From contig CADAAR010000020.1 in NCBI GenBank assembly GCA_902785945.1, positions 1 through 64,000 of the forward strand: 64,000 nt of DNA. The letters are read 5' to 3'. Positions 55,808 to 63,648 of the stretch are shown one piece after another (within the stretch, counting starts at the first letter, position 1; each line of letters begins with the position of its first letter). The DNA is from an uncultured Prevotellaceae bacterium. GTDB lineage: Bacteria; Bacteroidota; Bacteroidia; Bacteroidales; Bacteroidaceae. The notes beneath the pieces were generated by a model. The model did no database searches, was not told where the DNA came from, and saw only the letters and a program-made list of their open reading frames with translations. A program made the position numbers and the translations under genes.

Positions 55808-57465
55808 ATGCAAGCCTTAATGAAACTCATGAAGAGTGGGTGCGGATGTAGCACCGTCGATGAATATTCTGGATGGAACTGCGTGCCGATGTACCATTTC
55901 TTTTCTGGTATCTCGACAATCTCCACAAGGTTGGAGGCAGGGTTGATACCCACGCACTTCATACCGTTCGACTCATATTCGTCCTTATAGGCATTGTTGA
56001 ACTCGTAGCGATGTCTGTGCCGCTCGCTGATTGTAAGTGAAGAGTGAAGAGTGAAGAGTGAAGAATTTGCTGCCGCTGTATAGGCTTGCGCAACCTTACT
56101 GCCTTCTCTCAGTTCACACTCATAGGCACCCAGTCGCATCGTACCACCCATCTGTGTGATATTCTTCTGCTCCTCCATAATGTCGATCACATTATGCGGT
56201 GTCTTATCATCCATCTCGGCACTATTGGCATCCTTGTAGCCCAACACATTGCGGGCGAACTCAATCACCATCATCTGCATACCCAGACAGATACCGAAGG
56301 TGGGAATATCATTGGTGCGGCCATATTCCGCTGCGATAATCTTTCCCTCGATGCCTCGACTGCCGAAGCCTGGACAGACCACGATGCCTGCCATACCTTC
56401 CATCTTCGAGGCGACATTATCAGTCGTAATCTCCTCACTATTCACAAAATGAATCTTAGCCTTCACATCGTTGTAGATACCAGCCAAGTTGAGGCTTTCG
56501 CGGATGCTTTTGTAGGCATCTTGCAGGTCGTATTTGCCCACGAGGCCGATATGCACCTCATGCTTCGCATTGCGCTGCTTTTCGAGGAAATCGTGCCACG
56601 ATTTCATGGCTGGTGTCTCACCCACAGGAATCCCAATCTTCCGCATAATAGCCGCGTCGAGGCCCTGTTTCTGCATGCTCACAGGCACCTCGTAGATACT
56701 CGGCATATCCTCACTCTGCACCACGCACTCCAAATCGACATTACAGAAAGATGCCACCTTCAGGCGTATGGAGTCGCTGAGGTGGCGTTCGGTTCTGAGT
56801 ACGAGGATGTCGGGCTGGATACCCATCCCTTGCAGTTCCTTTACGGAGTGCTGCGTGGGCTTCGTCTTCAGTTCGTCGGCGGCTTTCAGATACGGCACGT
56901 ACGTCAGATGTACACACACCGCATCGCGCCCTAATTGCCAGCGCAACTGTCGGATGGCCTCCATAAACGGCGCACTCTCAATGTCACCAATCGTACCGCC
57001 CACCTCCGTGATGACGAAGTCGAGATCTTCTTGGGCGGGAGCAAATTCTTCACTCTTCACTCTTAACTCTTCACTTTGACGCAGCATCCGACGTTTAATC
57101 TCGTCCGTGATATGCGGCACCACCTGGATCGTCTTACCCAGATAGTCGCCGTGTCGCTCACGGTCGATGACGGTCTTGTAGATGCGGCCCGTCGTGATCG
57201 AGTTGTTGCGGGTGGTGTGAATACCAGTAAACCGCTCGTAGTGTCCCAGGTCGAGGTCGGTCTCAAAACCGTCCTCTGTTACGTAACACTCGCCGTGCTC
57301 GTAGGGGTTCAGCGTGCCAGGGTCGATGTTGATGTAGGGATCGAACTTCTGGATGGTGACCTTGTAACCACGCGCCTGTAGCAGTTTACCGATACTGGCG
57401 GAGATGATTCCCTTGCCTAACGAGGAAACCACACCGCCCGTAACGAAAATGTACTTTGTGTTCAT
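55795..57465 (-). CDS. pyrG: CTP synthase with two in-frame repeat insertions
   Basis: Aminates UTP to CTP with glutamine. The 556 residues (usual 535-540) have the synthetase domain with 'VTGGVVSSLGKGIISASIG' and 'DPYINIDPGTLNPYEHGE', and the class I GATase domain with Cys in 'GICLGMQMMVIEFA' and 'GTQFHPEYSS'. Two peptides do not belong to the family: '[14 protein letters not shown]' (about 131-143), next to 'DLDFVITEVGGTIGD', and '[13 protein letters not shown]' (about 463-476), next to 'ISERHRHRYEFN'. They are the same two opposite-strand translations seen in carA. Both sit in surface loops, so function is probably kept. Starts 42 bases after amt1. Confidence 0.95.
   Translation of the reverse strand: MNTKYIFVTGGVVSSLGKGIISASIGKLLQARGYKVTIQKFDPYINIDPGTLNPYEHGECYVTEDGFETDLDLGHYERFTGIHTTRNNSITTGRIYKTVIDRERHGDYLGKTIQVVPHITDEIKRRMLRQSEELRVKSEEFAPAQEDLDFVITEVGGTIGDIESAPFMEAIRQLRWQLGRDAVCVHLTYVPYLKAADELKTKPTQHSVKELQGMGIQPDILVLRTERHLSDSIRLKVASFCNVDLECVVQSEDMPSIYEVPVSMQKQGLDAAIMRKIGIPVGETPAMKSWHDFLEKQRNAKHEVHIGLVGKYDLQDAYKSIRESLNLAGIYNDVKAKIHFVNSEEITTDNVASKMEGMAGIVVCPGFGSRGIEGKIIAAEYGRTNDIPTFGICLGMQMMVIEFARNVLGYKDANSAEMDDKTPHNVIDIMEEQKNITQMGGTMRLGAYECELREGSKVAQAYTAAANSSLFTLHSSLTISERHRHRYEFNNAYKDEYESNGMKCVGINPASNLVEIVEIPEKKWYIGTQFHPEYSSTVLHPHPLFMSFIKACIWKS
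56036..56076 (+). repeat. GAAGAGT-type coding repeat, copy C (pyrG)
   Basis: Nearly identical to copy A in carA: four AGTGAAG heptads and AATTTGCTGCCGC. Read in pyrG as '[13 protein letters not shown]'. Confidence 0.85.
57035..57075 (-). repeat. GAAGAGT-type coding repeat, copy D (pyrG)
   Basis: GCGGGAGCAAATTC plus four CTTCACT-type heptads, inverted relative to copy C in the same gene and very close to copy B. Read as '[14 protein letters not shown]'. Confidence 0.85.
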
Positions 57466-57507
57466 TTTTAATTGTTTTGAAGTTTGCTTATTTCAATTAT
57501 TCACTAT

Positions 57508-58905
57508 TCACTTCTTCTCCTTCTCTCGGATGTGCTCTTCGTACTCAGCCAGCTCTCGTTCGCCGATATGCGCCAGACCGTAGTGCTCATCGTGCTGCGA
57601 GAAGTCGAGACCAACCTTTTCACTATAGGCCGATACACGCATGGGGATGAGACTGTCGATGAGTTTATATCCCAGCCAACTCATCGCGAATGTATAGATG
57701 AACACAATGACGATAGCCAGCAGATGGTAGAGGAAAATTACAAAACCATCCCATGTGCCTGCGATGAGGCCCTCCTGGATGAAGATACCCGTCAGCACCG
57801 TACCAAAGATACCGCCTGTGCCGTGCGTGGGGAACACGTCGAGAGCATCGTCAATCTGGGAGTGTGAACGCCAATAGACGGCGACGTTACAGATCAGCGT
57901 AATGACGAAAGCTATGAAGATGCTCTGGCCCACGGTCACATAACCTGCCGATGGGGTGATGGCCACCAGACCAACTACACAACCCACAGCGGCACCCATT
58001 GCCGACGGTTTTCTGCCACGCAGACAGTCGAAGAATATCCACGTCATCATCGCCGTTGCTGAGGCGGTGTTTGTATTCAGGAATGCCTTGATGGCCTGTC
58101 CGTCAGCGTGCAGCGAAGAACCTGCGTTGAAGCCGAACCAGCCTAACCACAGCATCGCTGCTCCCAGCAGTACGAAGGGGATGTTAGCGGGTTCGCTCTT
58201 GCGCGTCTCAGCCTTACGACGTCCCAGGAAGATGGCACCTGCCAACGCTGCGATACCACTCGATGCATGCACCACGATACCACCTGCGAAGTCGATGACA
58301 CCCCACTTCATGAACAATCCCTCAGGATGCCAGGTCATGTGTGCCAGCGGACAGTAAATCACGAAGAAGAAAAACATCATGAAGAACATATAGGCCGAGA
58401 ACCTCACGCGCTCAGCAAACGAGCCCGTAATCAGCGACGGGGTGATGATGGCGAACTTCATCTGGAACAGGGCGAACAATGCCAGTGGAATCGTGGCACC
58501 ACCCAGAACATTGCCTGCGGGGGTCGTATAGACAGCACCACCCACATTATGAAACATCGGGAATGTCAGCGGATTACCAATCACACCGCCTATATCGTCG
58601 CCAAAGCACAGCGAGAAACCGATAACCACCCAAAGCACGGATATCAGTCCCATTGCGATAAACGACTGCAACATTGTCGAGATCACATTCTTCGCACCTA
58701 CCATGCCGCCGTAGAAGAACGACAGACCAGGTGTCATCATCAAAACGAAAATCGTGGCTGTAATGAGCCACGCCACGTCGGCCGCTGAGATCACCGACCA
58801 GTCACAATCAAATGATGGTTCTCCCACCGCCAAACCTGCGACGGCTATCAGTGTCATTGCCGTCATCAGGATTATCCAACGTCTTTTTACCTTCAAAGTC
58901 TTCAT
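57508..58905 (-). CDS. amt: Ammonium transporter, Amt family (copy 1)
   Basis: Moves ammonium across the inner membrane. The 465 residues have an N-terminal hydrophobic segment (about 10-29) that may be a cleaved signal, then eleven membrane segments. The conserved aspartate and twin pore histidines are in 'VIDFAGGIVVHASSGIAAL' and 'FPTHGTGGIFGTVLTG'; 'GWFGFNAGSS' is also diagnostic. The cytoplasmic C-terminus is long and charged ('HIGERELAEYEEHIREKEKK'), the part that P-II proteins can touch. It heads the run amt1-pyrG-purF-carA-carB-asnB, with a promoter at 58948-58955. Confidence 0.94.
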   Translation of the reverse strand: MKTLKVKRRWIILMTAMTLIAVAGLAVGEPSFDCDWSVISAADVAWLITATIFVLMMTPGLSFFYGGMVGAKNVISTMLQSFIAMGLISVLWVVIGFSLCFGDDIGGVIGNPLTFPMFHNVGGAVYTTPAGNVLGGATIPLALFALFQMKFAIITPSLITGSFAERVRFSAYMFFMMFFFFVIYCPLAHMTWHPEGLFMKWGVIDFAGGIVVHASSGIAALAGAIFLGRRKAETRKSEPANIPFVLLGAAMLWLGWFGFNAGSSLHADGQAIKAFLNTNTASATAMMTWIFFDCLRGRKPSAMGAAVGCVVGLVAITPSAGYVTVGQSIFIAFVITLICNVAVYWRSHSQIDDALDVFPTHGTGGIFGTVLTGIFIQEGLIAGTWDGFVIFLYHLLAIVIVFIYTFAMSWLGYKLIDSLIPMRVSAYSEKVGLDFSQHDEHYGLAHIGERELAEYEEHIREKEKK

Positions 58906-58947
58906 AACTTTTCTCTATATATATAAGTTCTGTGTTGTTTCAGGGTG

Positions 58948-58955
58948 CAAAAGTA
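58948..58955 (-). promoter_or_regulatory. -7 promoter element for the amt1 operon
   Basis: On the minus strand this reads TACTTTTG, 43 bases upstream of the amt1 ATG. The conserved upstream module begins 36 bases further on. Confidence 0.65.
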
Positions 58956-58990
58956 ATACATTCTGCATAAATAGCCATTAATCTGCTTAC

Positions 58991-59107
58991 TTTTTGATTG
59001 TTAAAAAACTGACCAACTTACATATTGTAAAGTTTGAAAACGGTTTTGCTTTCGTTTTGCTAACATTTTGCGTATAAAACCTATCATTCCGTTACAAATC
59101 GTCAAAA
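58991..59107 (-). promoter_or_regulatory. Nitrogen promoter module, copy 1 (amt1)
   Basis: About 115 bases upstream of the amt1 -7 box, clearly related to 61777-61889 upstream of glnB. On the minus strand the shared blocks are, in order: TGACGATTTGTAACG(G/A)AATG, an ATGTTAGCAAAA/GTGTAACAAAA block, AAACTTTACA/AAACTTACA, GTCAGTTT, and TTAACAATCAAAA. Order and spacing to the -7 box (36 bases) are the same. Probable binding region for a common activator; the regulator is unknown. Confidence 0.7.
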
Positions 59108-59120
59108 CCTACAAAAAAAG

Positions 59121-59153
59121 TTCCCCTCTTCCTTGCGGTAAGAAAGAGGGGAA
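59121..59153 (-). terminator. Terminator after the porin-like gene
   Basis: TTCCCCTCTTCCTT and AAGAAAGAGGGGAA form a strong stem; on the minus strand it is followed by a run of seven T's. It closes the glnB-amt2-porin unit and separates it from the amt1 promoter. Confidence 0.85.
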
Positions 59154-59170
59154 CGCGTGCCTGGATAAGA

Positions 59171-59875
59171 TTAGGGCTGCAGCGTAAACCCAAGAACCAG
59201 GTAAGCCTTTTGTGAACAGGGATTGCCAACTACCTGTCCGAAGATGGGGATGGAGAACGAGTCAGTCACCTTAATCTCCTTTGTGGCTTTCAGTGCCACA
59301 TTGGTGACGGCGAAGCCCGTCGTACCGTAGAAGTCTGTGGCGAACGGGACGGCACCGGCCGTAGCAGTCCAGTCGACTGTGGCAAGTTTGAATGGGACAT
59401 TGGCCTCAACATAACTGCTGTAAGCGCGTTTGCCGTCCTTGTTCAGCCCGTCGTTGCCGGCAATGTTCGTGTACCACTGCAACGAGGCCACTCCGAAGTC
59501 GTAGCCGACCGTTGCCTCAAACACGTGGTTCGTGCCGTGGGCGTCGTACTTGAAATAGCGTGCCTCTGGATCTTGACCGGCATTGAACCAATAGTCCGTG
59601 ATGCCGATGTTGAAACCGCCAGCCGAATAGGCGAGTGTCAGGTCGAACTCCTTCGTGTCGGCTGGGTCGGCAATGCCGTAACTACCCCATGCGGACAATG
59701 ACAATCCCTTGTATCCCACGCCAAGTGTCGGCTGAATGGCAGCGCTTCCCAGATCCTGGCCACGCCAGATATAACTACTTACGATATCTCCACTAATCGT
59801 CGTTTCTACTTCATCCTGTGCAAAGGCGGTCATTCCCATGACCATTCCCATTGCTAATAAAACAATCTTTTTCAT
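59171..59875 (-). CDS. TorF-like (Gcw_chp) putative outer-membrane protein
   Basis: A 234-residue exported beta-rich protein. Signal peptide about 1-19 ('GMVMGMTAFAQ'); the mature start 'ISGDIVSSYIWRGQDLGSAAIQPTLG' is the hallmark of the Gcw_chp/TorF family. Alternating hydrophobic strands follow ('LTLAYSAGGFNIGITDYWFN', 'FEATVGYDFGVASLQWYTN') and the end is 'KAYLVLGFTLQP'. Family members are predicted small porins. Its place between two ammonium transporter genes suggests a role in nitrogen-compound uptake across the outer membrane, by inference. The ATG at 59875 is preferred because the signal begins there. Confidence 0.85.
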   Translation of the reverse strand: MKKIVLLAMGMVMGMTAFAQDEVETTISGDIVSSYIWRGQDLGSAAIQPTLGVGYKGLSLSAWGSYGIADPADTKEFDLTLAYSAGGFNIGITDYWFNAGQDPEARYFKYDAHGTNHVFEATVGYDFGVASLQWYTNIAGNDGLNKDGKRAYSSYVEANVPFKLATVDWTATAGAVPFATDFYGTTGFAVTNVALKATKEIKVTDSFSIPIFGQVVGNPCSQKAYLVLGFTLQP

Positions 59876-59891
59876 AATTTTCATTTTTAAT

Positions 59892-59937
59892 GCGGTAGCA
59901 AATTTTTCACTCTTCACTCTTCACTCTTCACTATTTA
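59892..59937 (-). repeat. GAAGAGT-type repeat, copy E (intergenic)
   Basis: GCGGTAGCAAATTTTTC plus CTTCACT-type heptads, same orientation as copies B and D, between amt2 and the porin-like gene. The only copy seen outside a coding region in this window, and without an inverted partner nearby. Confidence 0.85.
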
Positions 59938-61191
59938 GTTATAGCAAGCCTCGCCGTGTTCGTAGATGTCGAGACCTTCTTCTTCTACGCGCTTGCCGAC
60001 ACGCAGGCCGTGTACCTTCTTGATGCCATAGAACAGAGCGAATCCACAGGCAGCAGCCCAGAGGTCGATCACCAGAACGCCGAACAATTCAGCTGCGAAG
60101 AATCCCCAACCGTGACCGTAGAACGCACCGTTCGAAGTTGACAGCAGACCTGTCATCAGCGTACCTAAGATACCGCAGACACCGTGTACAGAACTGGCAC
60201 CCACAGGATCGTCGATGTGCAGCACGTGGTCGATAAACTCGATGGCATAGACCAGTACGATACCACAGACGAGACCGATGATTACAGCACCTACTGGCGA
60301 TACGAGGTCACAACCAGCCGTGATACCCACGAGACCTGCCAGCACACCGTTCAGTGTCAGAGAGAGCGACGGCTTGCCGTACTTGATATAGGTGAGGAAC
60401 ATCGTGGCCACACCACCGGCAGCAGCAGCGAGGTTGGTGGTCAGGAACACGTGAGAGATGGCTATACGGTTCACTTCACCGCTGGCAGCCAACTGAGAAC
60501 CGGGGTTGAAACCGAACCATCCGAGCCAGAGGATGAACACACCCAGAGCGGCCATCGTCAGGTTGTGACCAGGAATAGCGCGGCTCTTGCCGTTCTTGTC
60601 ATACTTGCCGATACGGGGACCGAGTGCCAGTGCACCAATCAGAGCCAGTACACCACCCACGCTATGCACGATGGCAGAACCTGCAAAATCGTGGAACACA
60701 TCGCCAAAGGTGGTCATCATAAAGCCGTCGGCAGCATCGTTGCAGAGCCAGCCGCCGCCCCAAGTCCAGTGACCTTCAACAGGGTAGATAATCAGCGAGA
60801 TAACGGCACTGTAAATAAGGTACATCGAGAACTTCGTGCGCTCAGCCATAGCACCACTAACGATAGTAGCAGAGGTAGCACAGAACACCGTCTCGAAAAT
60901 CAAGAAGCCCTCTACGGGCAGGTCGCTCTCATAGAAACTCAGGTCGCCCCAGTTGGGCATACCGATGAAACCACCGAGCACATCGCCTCCGAACATAAAG
61001 CCGAAGCCGAGGAAAAAGAACAATAACGAGCCGAACATAAAGTCGACAAAGTTCTTCATCAGGATGTTCGCCGTGTTCTTACTACGCGTAAAACCAGCCT
61101 CACACAGCGCAAAGCCCGGCTGCATCCAGAAAACCAACATGGCTGCCAATAGCATCCATACAGTATCGAGTGATAATCCAATTTCGTTCAT
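59935..61191 (-). CDS. amt: Ammonium transporter, Amt family (copy 2)
   Basis: The second Amt, 418 residues, without a signal-like extension. Typical start 'SLDTVWMLLAAMLVFWMQPGFALCEAG', 'TRSKNTANILMKN', pore histidines in 'AGSAIVHSVGGVLALIGA' and 'GASSVHGVCGILGTLMTG', and 'GWFGFNPGSQL'. The C-terminus is short ('VEEEGLDIYEHGEACYN'). It starts 46 bases after glnB, the classic glnK-amtB pairing, so this copy is the more likely target of the P-II protein. Confidence 0.95.
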   Translation of the reverse strand: MNEIGLSLDTVWMLLAAMLVFWMQPGFALCEAGFTRSKNTANILMKNFVDFMFGSLLFFFLGFGFMFGGDVLGGFIGMPNWGDLSFYESDLPVEGFLIFETVFCATSATIVSGAMAERTKFSMYLIYSAVISLIIYPVEGHWTWGGGWLCNDAADGFMMTTFGDVFHDFAGSAIVHSVGGVLALIGALALGPRIGKYDKNGKSRAIPGHNLTMAALGVFILWLGWFGFNPGSQLAASGEVNRIAISHVFLTTNLAAAAGGVATMFLTYIKYGKPSLSLTLNGVLAGLVGITAGCDLVSPVGAVIIGLVCGIVLVYAIEFIDHVLHIDDPVGASSVHGVCGILGTLMTGLLSTSNGAFYGHGWGFFAAELFGVLVIDLWAAACGFALFYGIKKVHGLRVGKRVEEEGLDIYEHGEACYN

Positions 61192-61237
61192 ATCCTAAAA
61201 GTTTTTGTGTTTGTTATCCTAATTAACTATTCACTGT

Positions 61238-61585
61238 TCACTTCTTATCCTTAAGAACAGTGTCGCCGTGTTCGCTTGTGCGGATGCTCCAGGTGTCGAT
61301 CACGTCGCTCACAAAGATACGACCGTCGCCGACGTCGCCCGTATGGGCCACTTTCAGAATTACCTTCACCGTCGGCTCCACCAGCGGATCGCGACAAACG
61401 ATGGTCAGTGCCACACGCTCAATCACGTCCGTAGAATACTGCACGCCACGATAGATCCTTTCCTGACGGCTCTGTCCGATGCCGTGTACGTTATGGTACT
61501 CAAACCAGTCGATGTCCGAACTGAGCAAGGCCTCCTTGACCTCCTCAAACTTCGTTTTCCTGATAATTGCTTCAATCTTTTTCAT
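61238..61585 (-). CDS. glnB: Nitrogen regulatory P-II protein
   Basis: A trimeric sensor of 2-oxoglutarate and ATP/ADP that plugs Amt channels. The 115 residues start 'MKKIEAIIRKTKFEEVKEAL'. The T-loop 'GIGQSRQERIYRGVQYSTDVI' keeps the tyrosine corresponding to the uridylylation site, and the B-loop is 'VAHTGDVGDGRIFVSDV'. Adjacent to amt2, hence GlnK-like in role. The leader (61586-61727) contains palindromes at 61639-61657 and 61681-61692. Confidence 0.95.
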   Translation of the reverse strand: MKKIEAIIRKTKFEEVKEALLSSDIDWFEYHNVHGIGQSRQERIYRGVQYSTDVIERVALTIVCRDPLVEPTVKVILKVAHTGDVGDGRIFVSDVIDTWSIRTSEHGDTVLKDKK

Positions 61586-61638
61586 ACCTTTTTACCTTAT
61601 TAATTATTATTACTCTCAACCCTCTCTTTGGGTTACAC

Positions 61639-61692
61639 TTTGCAACTACGTTGCGAAAATAGGCTGCACTCGGCATAACTCAAGTCCACTTG
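61639..61692 (-). promoter_or_regulatory. Palindromes in the glnB leader
   Basis: TTTGCAAC/GTTGCGAAA (61640-61657) and CAAGT-CC-ACTTG (61681-61692) lie between the glnB promoter and its ATG. They could form RNA hairpins in the 5' leader. Function unknown. Confidence 0.5.
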
Positions 61693-61733
61693 GTTCTGCT
61701 CTCGTTTGCACTATTTTTGATAATTATCGAGTG

Positions 61734-61741
61734 CAAAGGTA
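61734..61741 (-). promoter_or_regulatory. -7 promoter element for glnB-amt2-porin
   Basis: On the minus strand this reads TACCTTTG. A roughly 140-base leader separates it from the glnB ATG. No good TTTG box lies 19-20 bases upstream, which suits an activator-dependent promoter. Confidence 0.7.
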
Positions 61742-61776
61742 CGACGTTTTGATAAATATTCATTCATTTTTCTTTC

Positions 61777-61889
61777 ATTTTGATTGTTAAAACTTTAAGA
61801 AACTGACACTTTGTAAGTTTTCCAAGCTTCTTTACTTTCATTTTGTTACACTTTGCATCGAAACGCCTCCATTTCGTTACAAATCGTCA
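61777..61889 (-). promoter_or_regulatory. Nitrogen promoter module, copy 2 (glnB)
   Basis: The partner of 58991-59107, with the same ordered blocks (TTAACAATCAAAA, GTCAGTTT, AAACTTACA, GTGTAACAAAATGAAAG, TGACGATTTGTAACGAAATG on the minus strand) and the same 36-base distance to the -7 box. GTAACRAAATG occurs twice here, hinting at a repeated binding site. Confidence 0.7.
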
Positions 61890-61971
61890 TTTGTGTTACT
61901 TGTGTGTGCGTACACATAACCCTTGATATATATCAAAAGGAGGGCTCGCCTGCACTTTCCGACGAAAAACT

Positions 61972-62002
61972 TTTGTGGTTTCACAGAATTGTCGTATCTT
62001 TG
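61972..62002 (+). promoter_or_regulatory. Promoter upstream of the TfoX remnant and glxK
   Basis: TTTG (61972-61975), a 19-base spacer and TATCTTTG (61995-62002). Transcription would begin near 62009. Confidence 0.75.
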
Positions 62003-62019
62003 TGCAATCAAAAACAAAA

Positions 62020-62154
62020 ATGACAAAGATGGCAAGTAATTCTGATTTTGTGCAATACATCGCCGACCAGTGTAGTGGGGCAGGCGAGATTATAGCAAAA
62101 AAAACGTTAGACGATATTCACCACCTCTATGAAGAAAGTCATCGTAGCGATTGA
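62020..62154 (+). pseudogene. N-terminal remnant of a TfoX/Sxy-domain protein
   Basis: A 44-codon frame whose residues 4-28, 'MASNSDFVQYIADQCSGAG' plus 'EIIAKK', match the start of TfoX_N proteins ('...FVxYIADQCxGAGEITxKKMFG'). After the two lysines the family sequence ('MFGDYG...') is lost, and the frame runs out inside glxK, overlapping it by 26 bases. I infer that a deletion joined the promoter and first codons of a tfoX-like gene to glycerate kinase. It may now serve only as a leader. Confidence 0.6.
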
Positions 62155-63220
62155 TTCGTTTAAAGGTTGTCTTACATCGGCTGAGGCTAACCAGGCGGCA
62201 TGCGAGGGTATTCTTGCGAAGATGCCTGAGGCAAAGGTCGTACAGGTGCCTGTGAGCGATGGCGGCGAGGGGTTTTTGGATGCTTTTCAGGCAGCGATGG
62301 GCGGCGAAATCGTAGAGGTCAATGTGAAAGACCCGCTGATGCGAACAATCATTGCCCAATATCTTGTGCAGGGCGATACCGCTGTGATTGAAATCGCCAA
62401 GGCCAGCGGACTTACGCTGCTTTCGCCAGAAGAACGCAACCCAATGGTGGCTACGAGTTACGGCACAGGCCAGCTGGTGGTGGATGCTGTGCGCAGAGGT
62501 TGTAAGCACATCATCGTAGGACTTGGCGGTAGTGCCACCAGCGACTGCGGTATCGGCATGCTGCGGGCTATTATCGATGCTTTTGCAAAAAACGGCTCGT
62601 GGGACGATGTGCGCGAACTGGATGACATTCGCTTCACGATAGCGACCGATGTCACCAATCCGCTTTGTGGCGAAAATGGTGCGGCTTATGTCTTTGGGCC
62701 GCAGAAATTTGCTCAACCTAAGACCACGTCGTCTGAGTTGATTGAAGCCCTTGATGCGCGCGCCAAACGTTTTGCTCAGGTCTCTGCCAAGCATCTGGGC
62801 CGTGACTGTCAGAACAAGCCTGGTGCTGGTGCTGCAGGCGGCTTGGGCTACGCTTTTCTGCAATACATGAATGCCGACTGTCGCTCTGGCATCGACCTCC
62901 TGCTTGATACCATCCATTTCGACGACCTATTGCAAGACGCTGATCTCGTGATTACTGGCGAAGGCTCTGCCGATCGCCAAACCCTCATGGGCAAACTTCC
63001 CTTCGGCATTCTCCAGCGTGCTCAACGGCATCACATCCCCGTCATCTTAATCGCTGGTCGCATAGCCGATGAACAACACCTCCTTGCTGCCGGCTTCTCT
63101 CGCGTCGCCTGCATCAATCCTCCCGACTTACCCCTCGAAATCGCCCTGCAACCCGCAACAGCGAAAGAAAACATCAGGCAAAGGATGCAAAGGTTCCAGG
63201 AACTTATGTTGCCACTTTAG
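62129..63220 (+). CDS. glxK: Glycerate kinase, GlxK family
   Basis: Phosphorylates D-glycerate. The 363 residues start 'MKKVIVAIDSFKGCLTSAEANQ' and contain 'VSDGGEGFLDAF', 'VGLGGSATSDCGIGMLRA', 'ATDVTNPLCGENGAAYVFGPQK', 'GAGAAGGLGYAFL' and 'VITGEGSADRQTLMGK', all diagnostic. Length is slightly below the usual 375-380. It ends in TAG, which shows that TAG serves as a normal stop in this genome. It overlaps the TfoX remnant and is presumably transcribed from its promoter. Confidence 0.95.
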   Translation: MKKVIVAIDSFKGCLTSAEANQAACEGILAKMPEAKVVQVPVSDGGEGFLDAFQAAMGGEIVEVNVKDPLMRTIIAQYLVQGDTAVIEIAKASGLTLLSPEERNPMVATSYGTGQLVVDAVRRGCKHIIVGLGGSATSDCGIGMLRAIIDAFAKNGSWDDVRELDDIRFTIATDVTNPLCGENGAAYVFGPQKFAQPKTTSSELIEALDARAKRFAQVSAKHLGRDCQNKPGAGAAGGLGYAFLQYMNADCRSGIDLLLDTIHFDDLLQDADLVITGEGSADRQTLMGKLPFGILQRAQRHHIPVILIAGRIADEQHLLAAGFSRVACINPPDLPLEIALQPATAKENIRQRMQRFQELMLPL

Positions 63221-63575
63221 ATTGGCTATGAAGGGCGATCTGCTTCCCAAAAATGAATGATCAGTTACAAGTAAATGGTGAATCGACCACAAGGTAGCAC
63301 GCAATATGCGAGAATAGTTCAATCTGGGAGATAGGCTAGTTCAATCTACCAGTTTGCTAGGTCCTCACTATTTGATGGAGATATGATGAGGAAAATGATG
63401 GTTTTGTTGGTTCAAATAGAGTGATTGGAGGGAAAAGAAGCGTAATTTAAGGCGGCGAAAAGTGATTATTAATTTTTGTAAAGTGGCTTTGGAGTGGAGA
63501 AAAGCGGGTATTATTGGCAGATTCTGAAAAGTATTAATGGTAGAAAATGTTAGCATTAATGGTGTCAATTGCTCC
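63221..63575. other. Gap after glxK without recognisable genes
   Basis: About 355 bases, partly AT-rich, with short repeats such as TAGTTCAATCT near 63316 and 63338 but no credible reading frame, RNA or terminator. Confidence 0.5.
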
Positions 63576-63647
63576 CTAGGCAGGGAAAACTTGTTACCTA
63601 GGCAGCGCGCAAAAAATCTCTAGGCAGGCAGCAAAACAGGGGGCTCC
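63576..63647 (+). repeat. Three CTAGGCAG sites at exact 22-base spacing
   Basis: CTAGGCAG at 63576, 63598 and 63620. The last is part of a TCTAGGCAGG-N13-GGCTCC unit that also occurs at 496-524. A 22-base period is about two helical turns, so the sites would face the same side of the DNA. Confidence 0.75.
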
Positions 63648-63648
63648 A

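Noticed and set aside
63576..63647. CRISPR array
   Set aside because: Only an 8-base sequence repeats at 22-base steps, three times; repeat and spacer lengths do not fit CRISPR and no cas gene is present.
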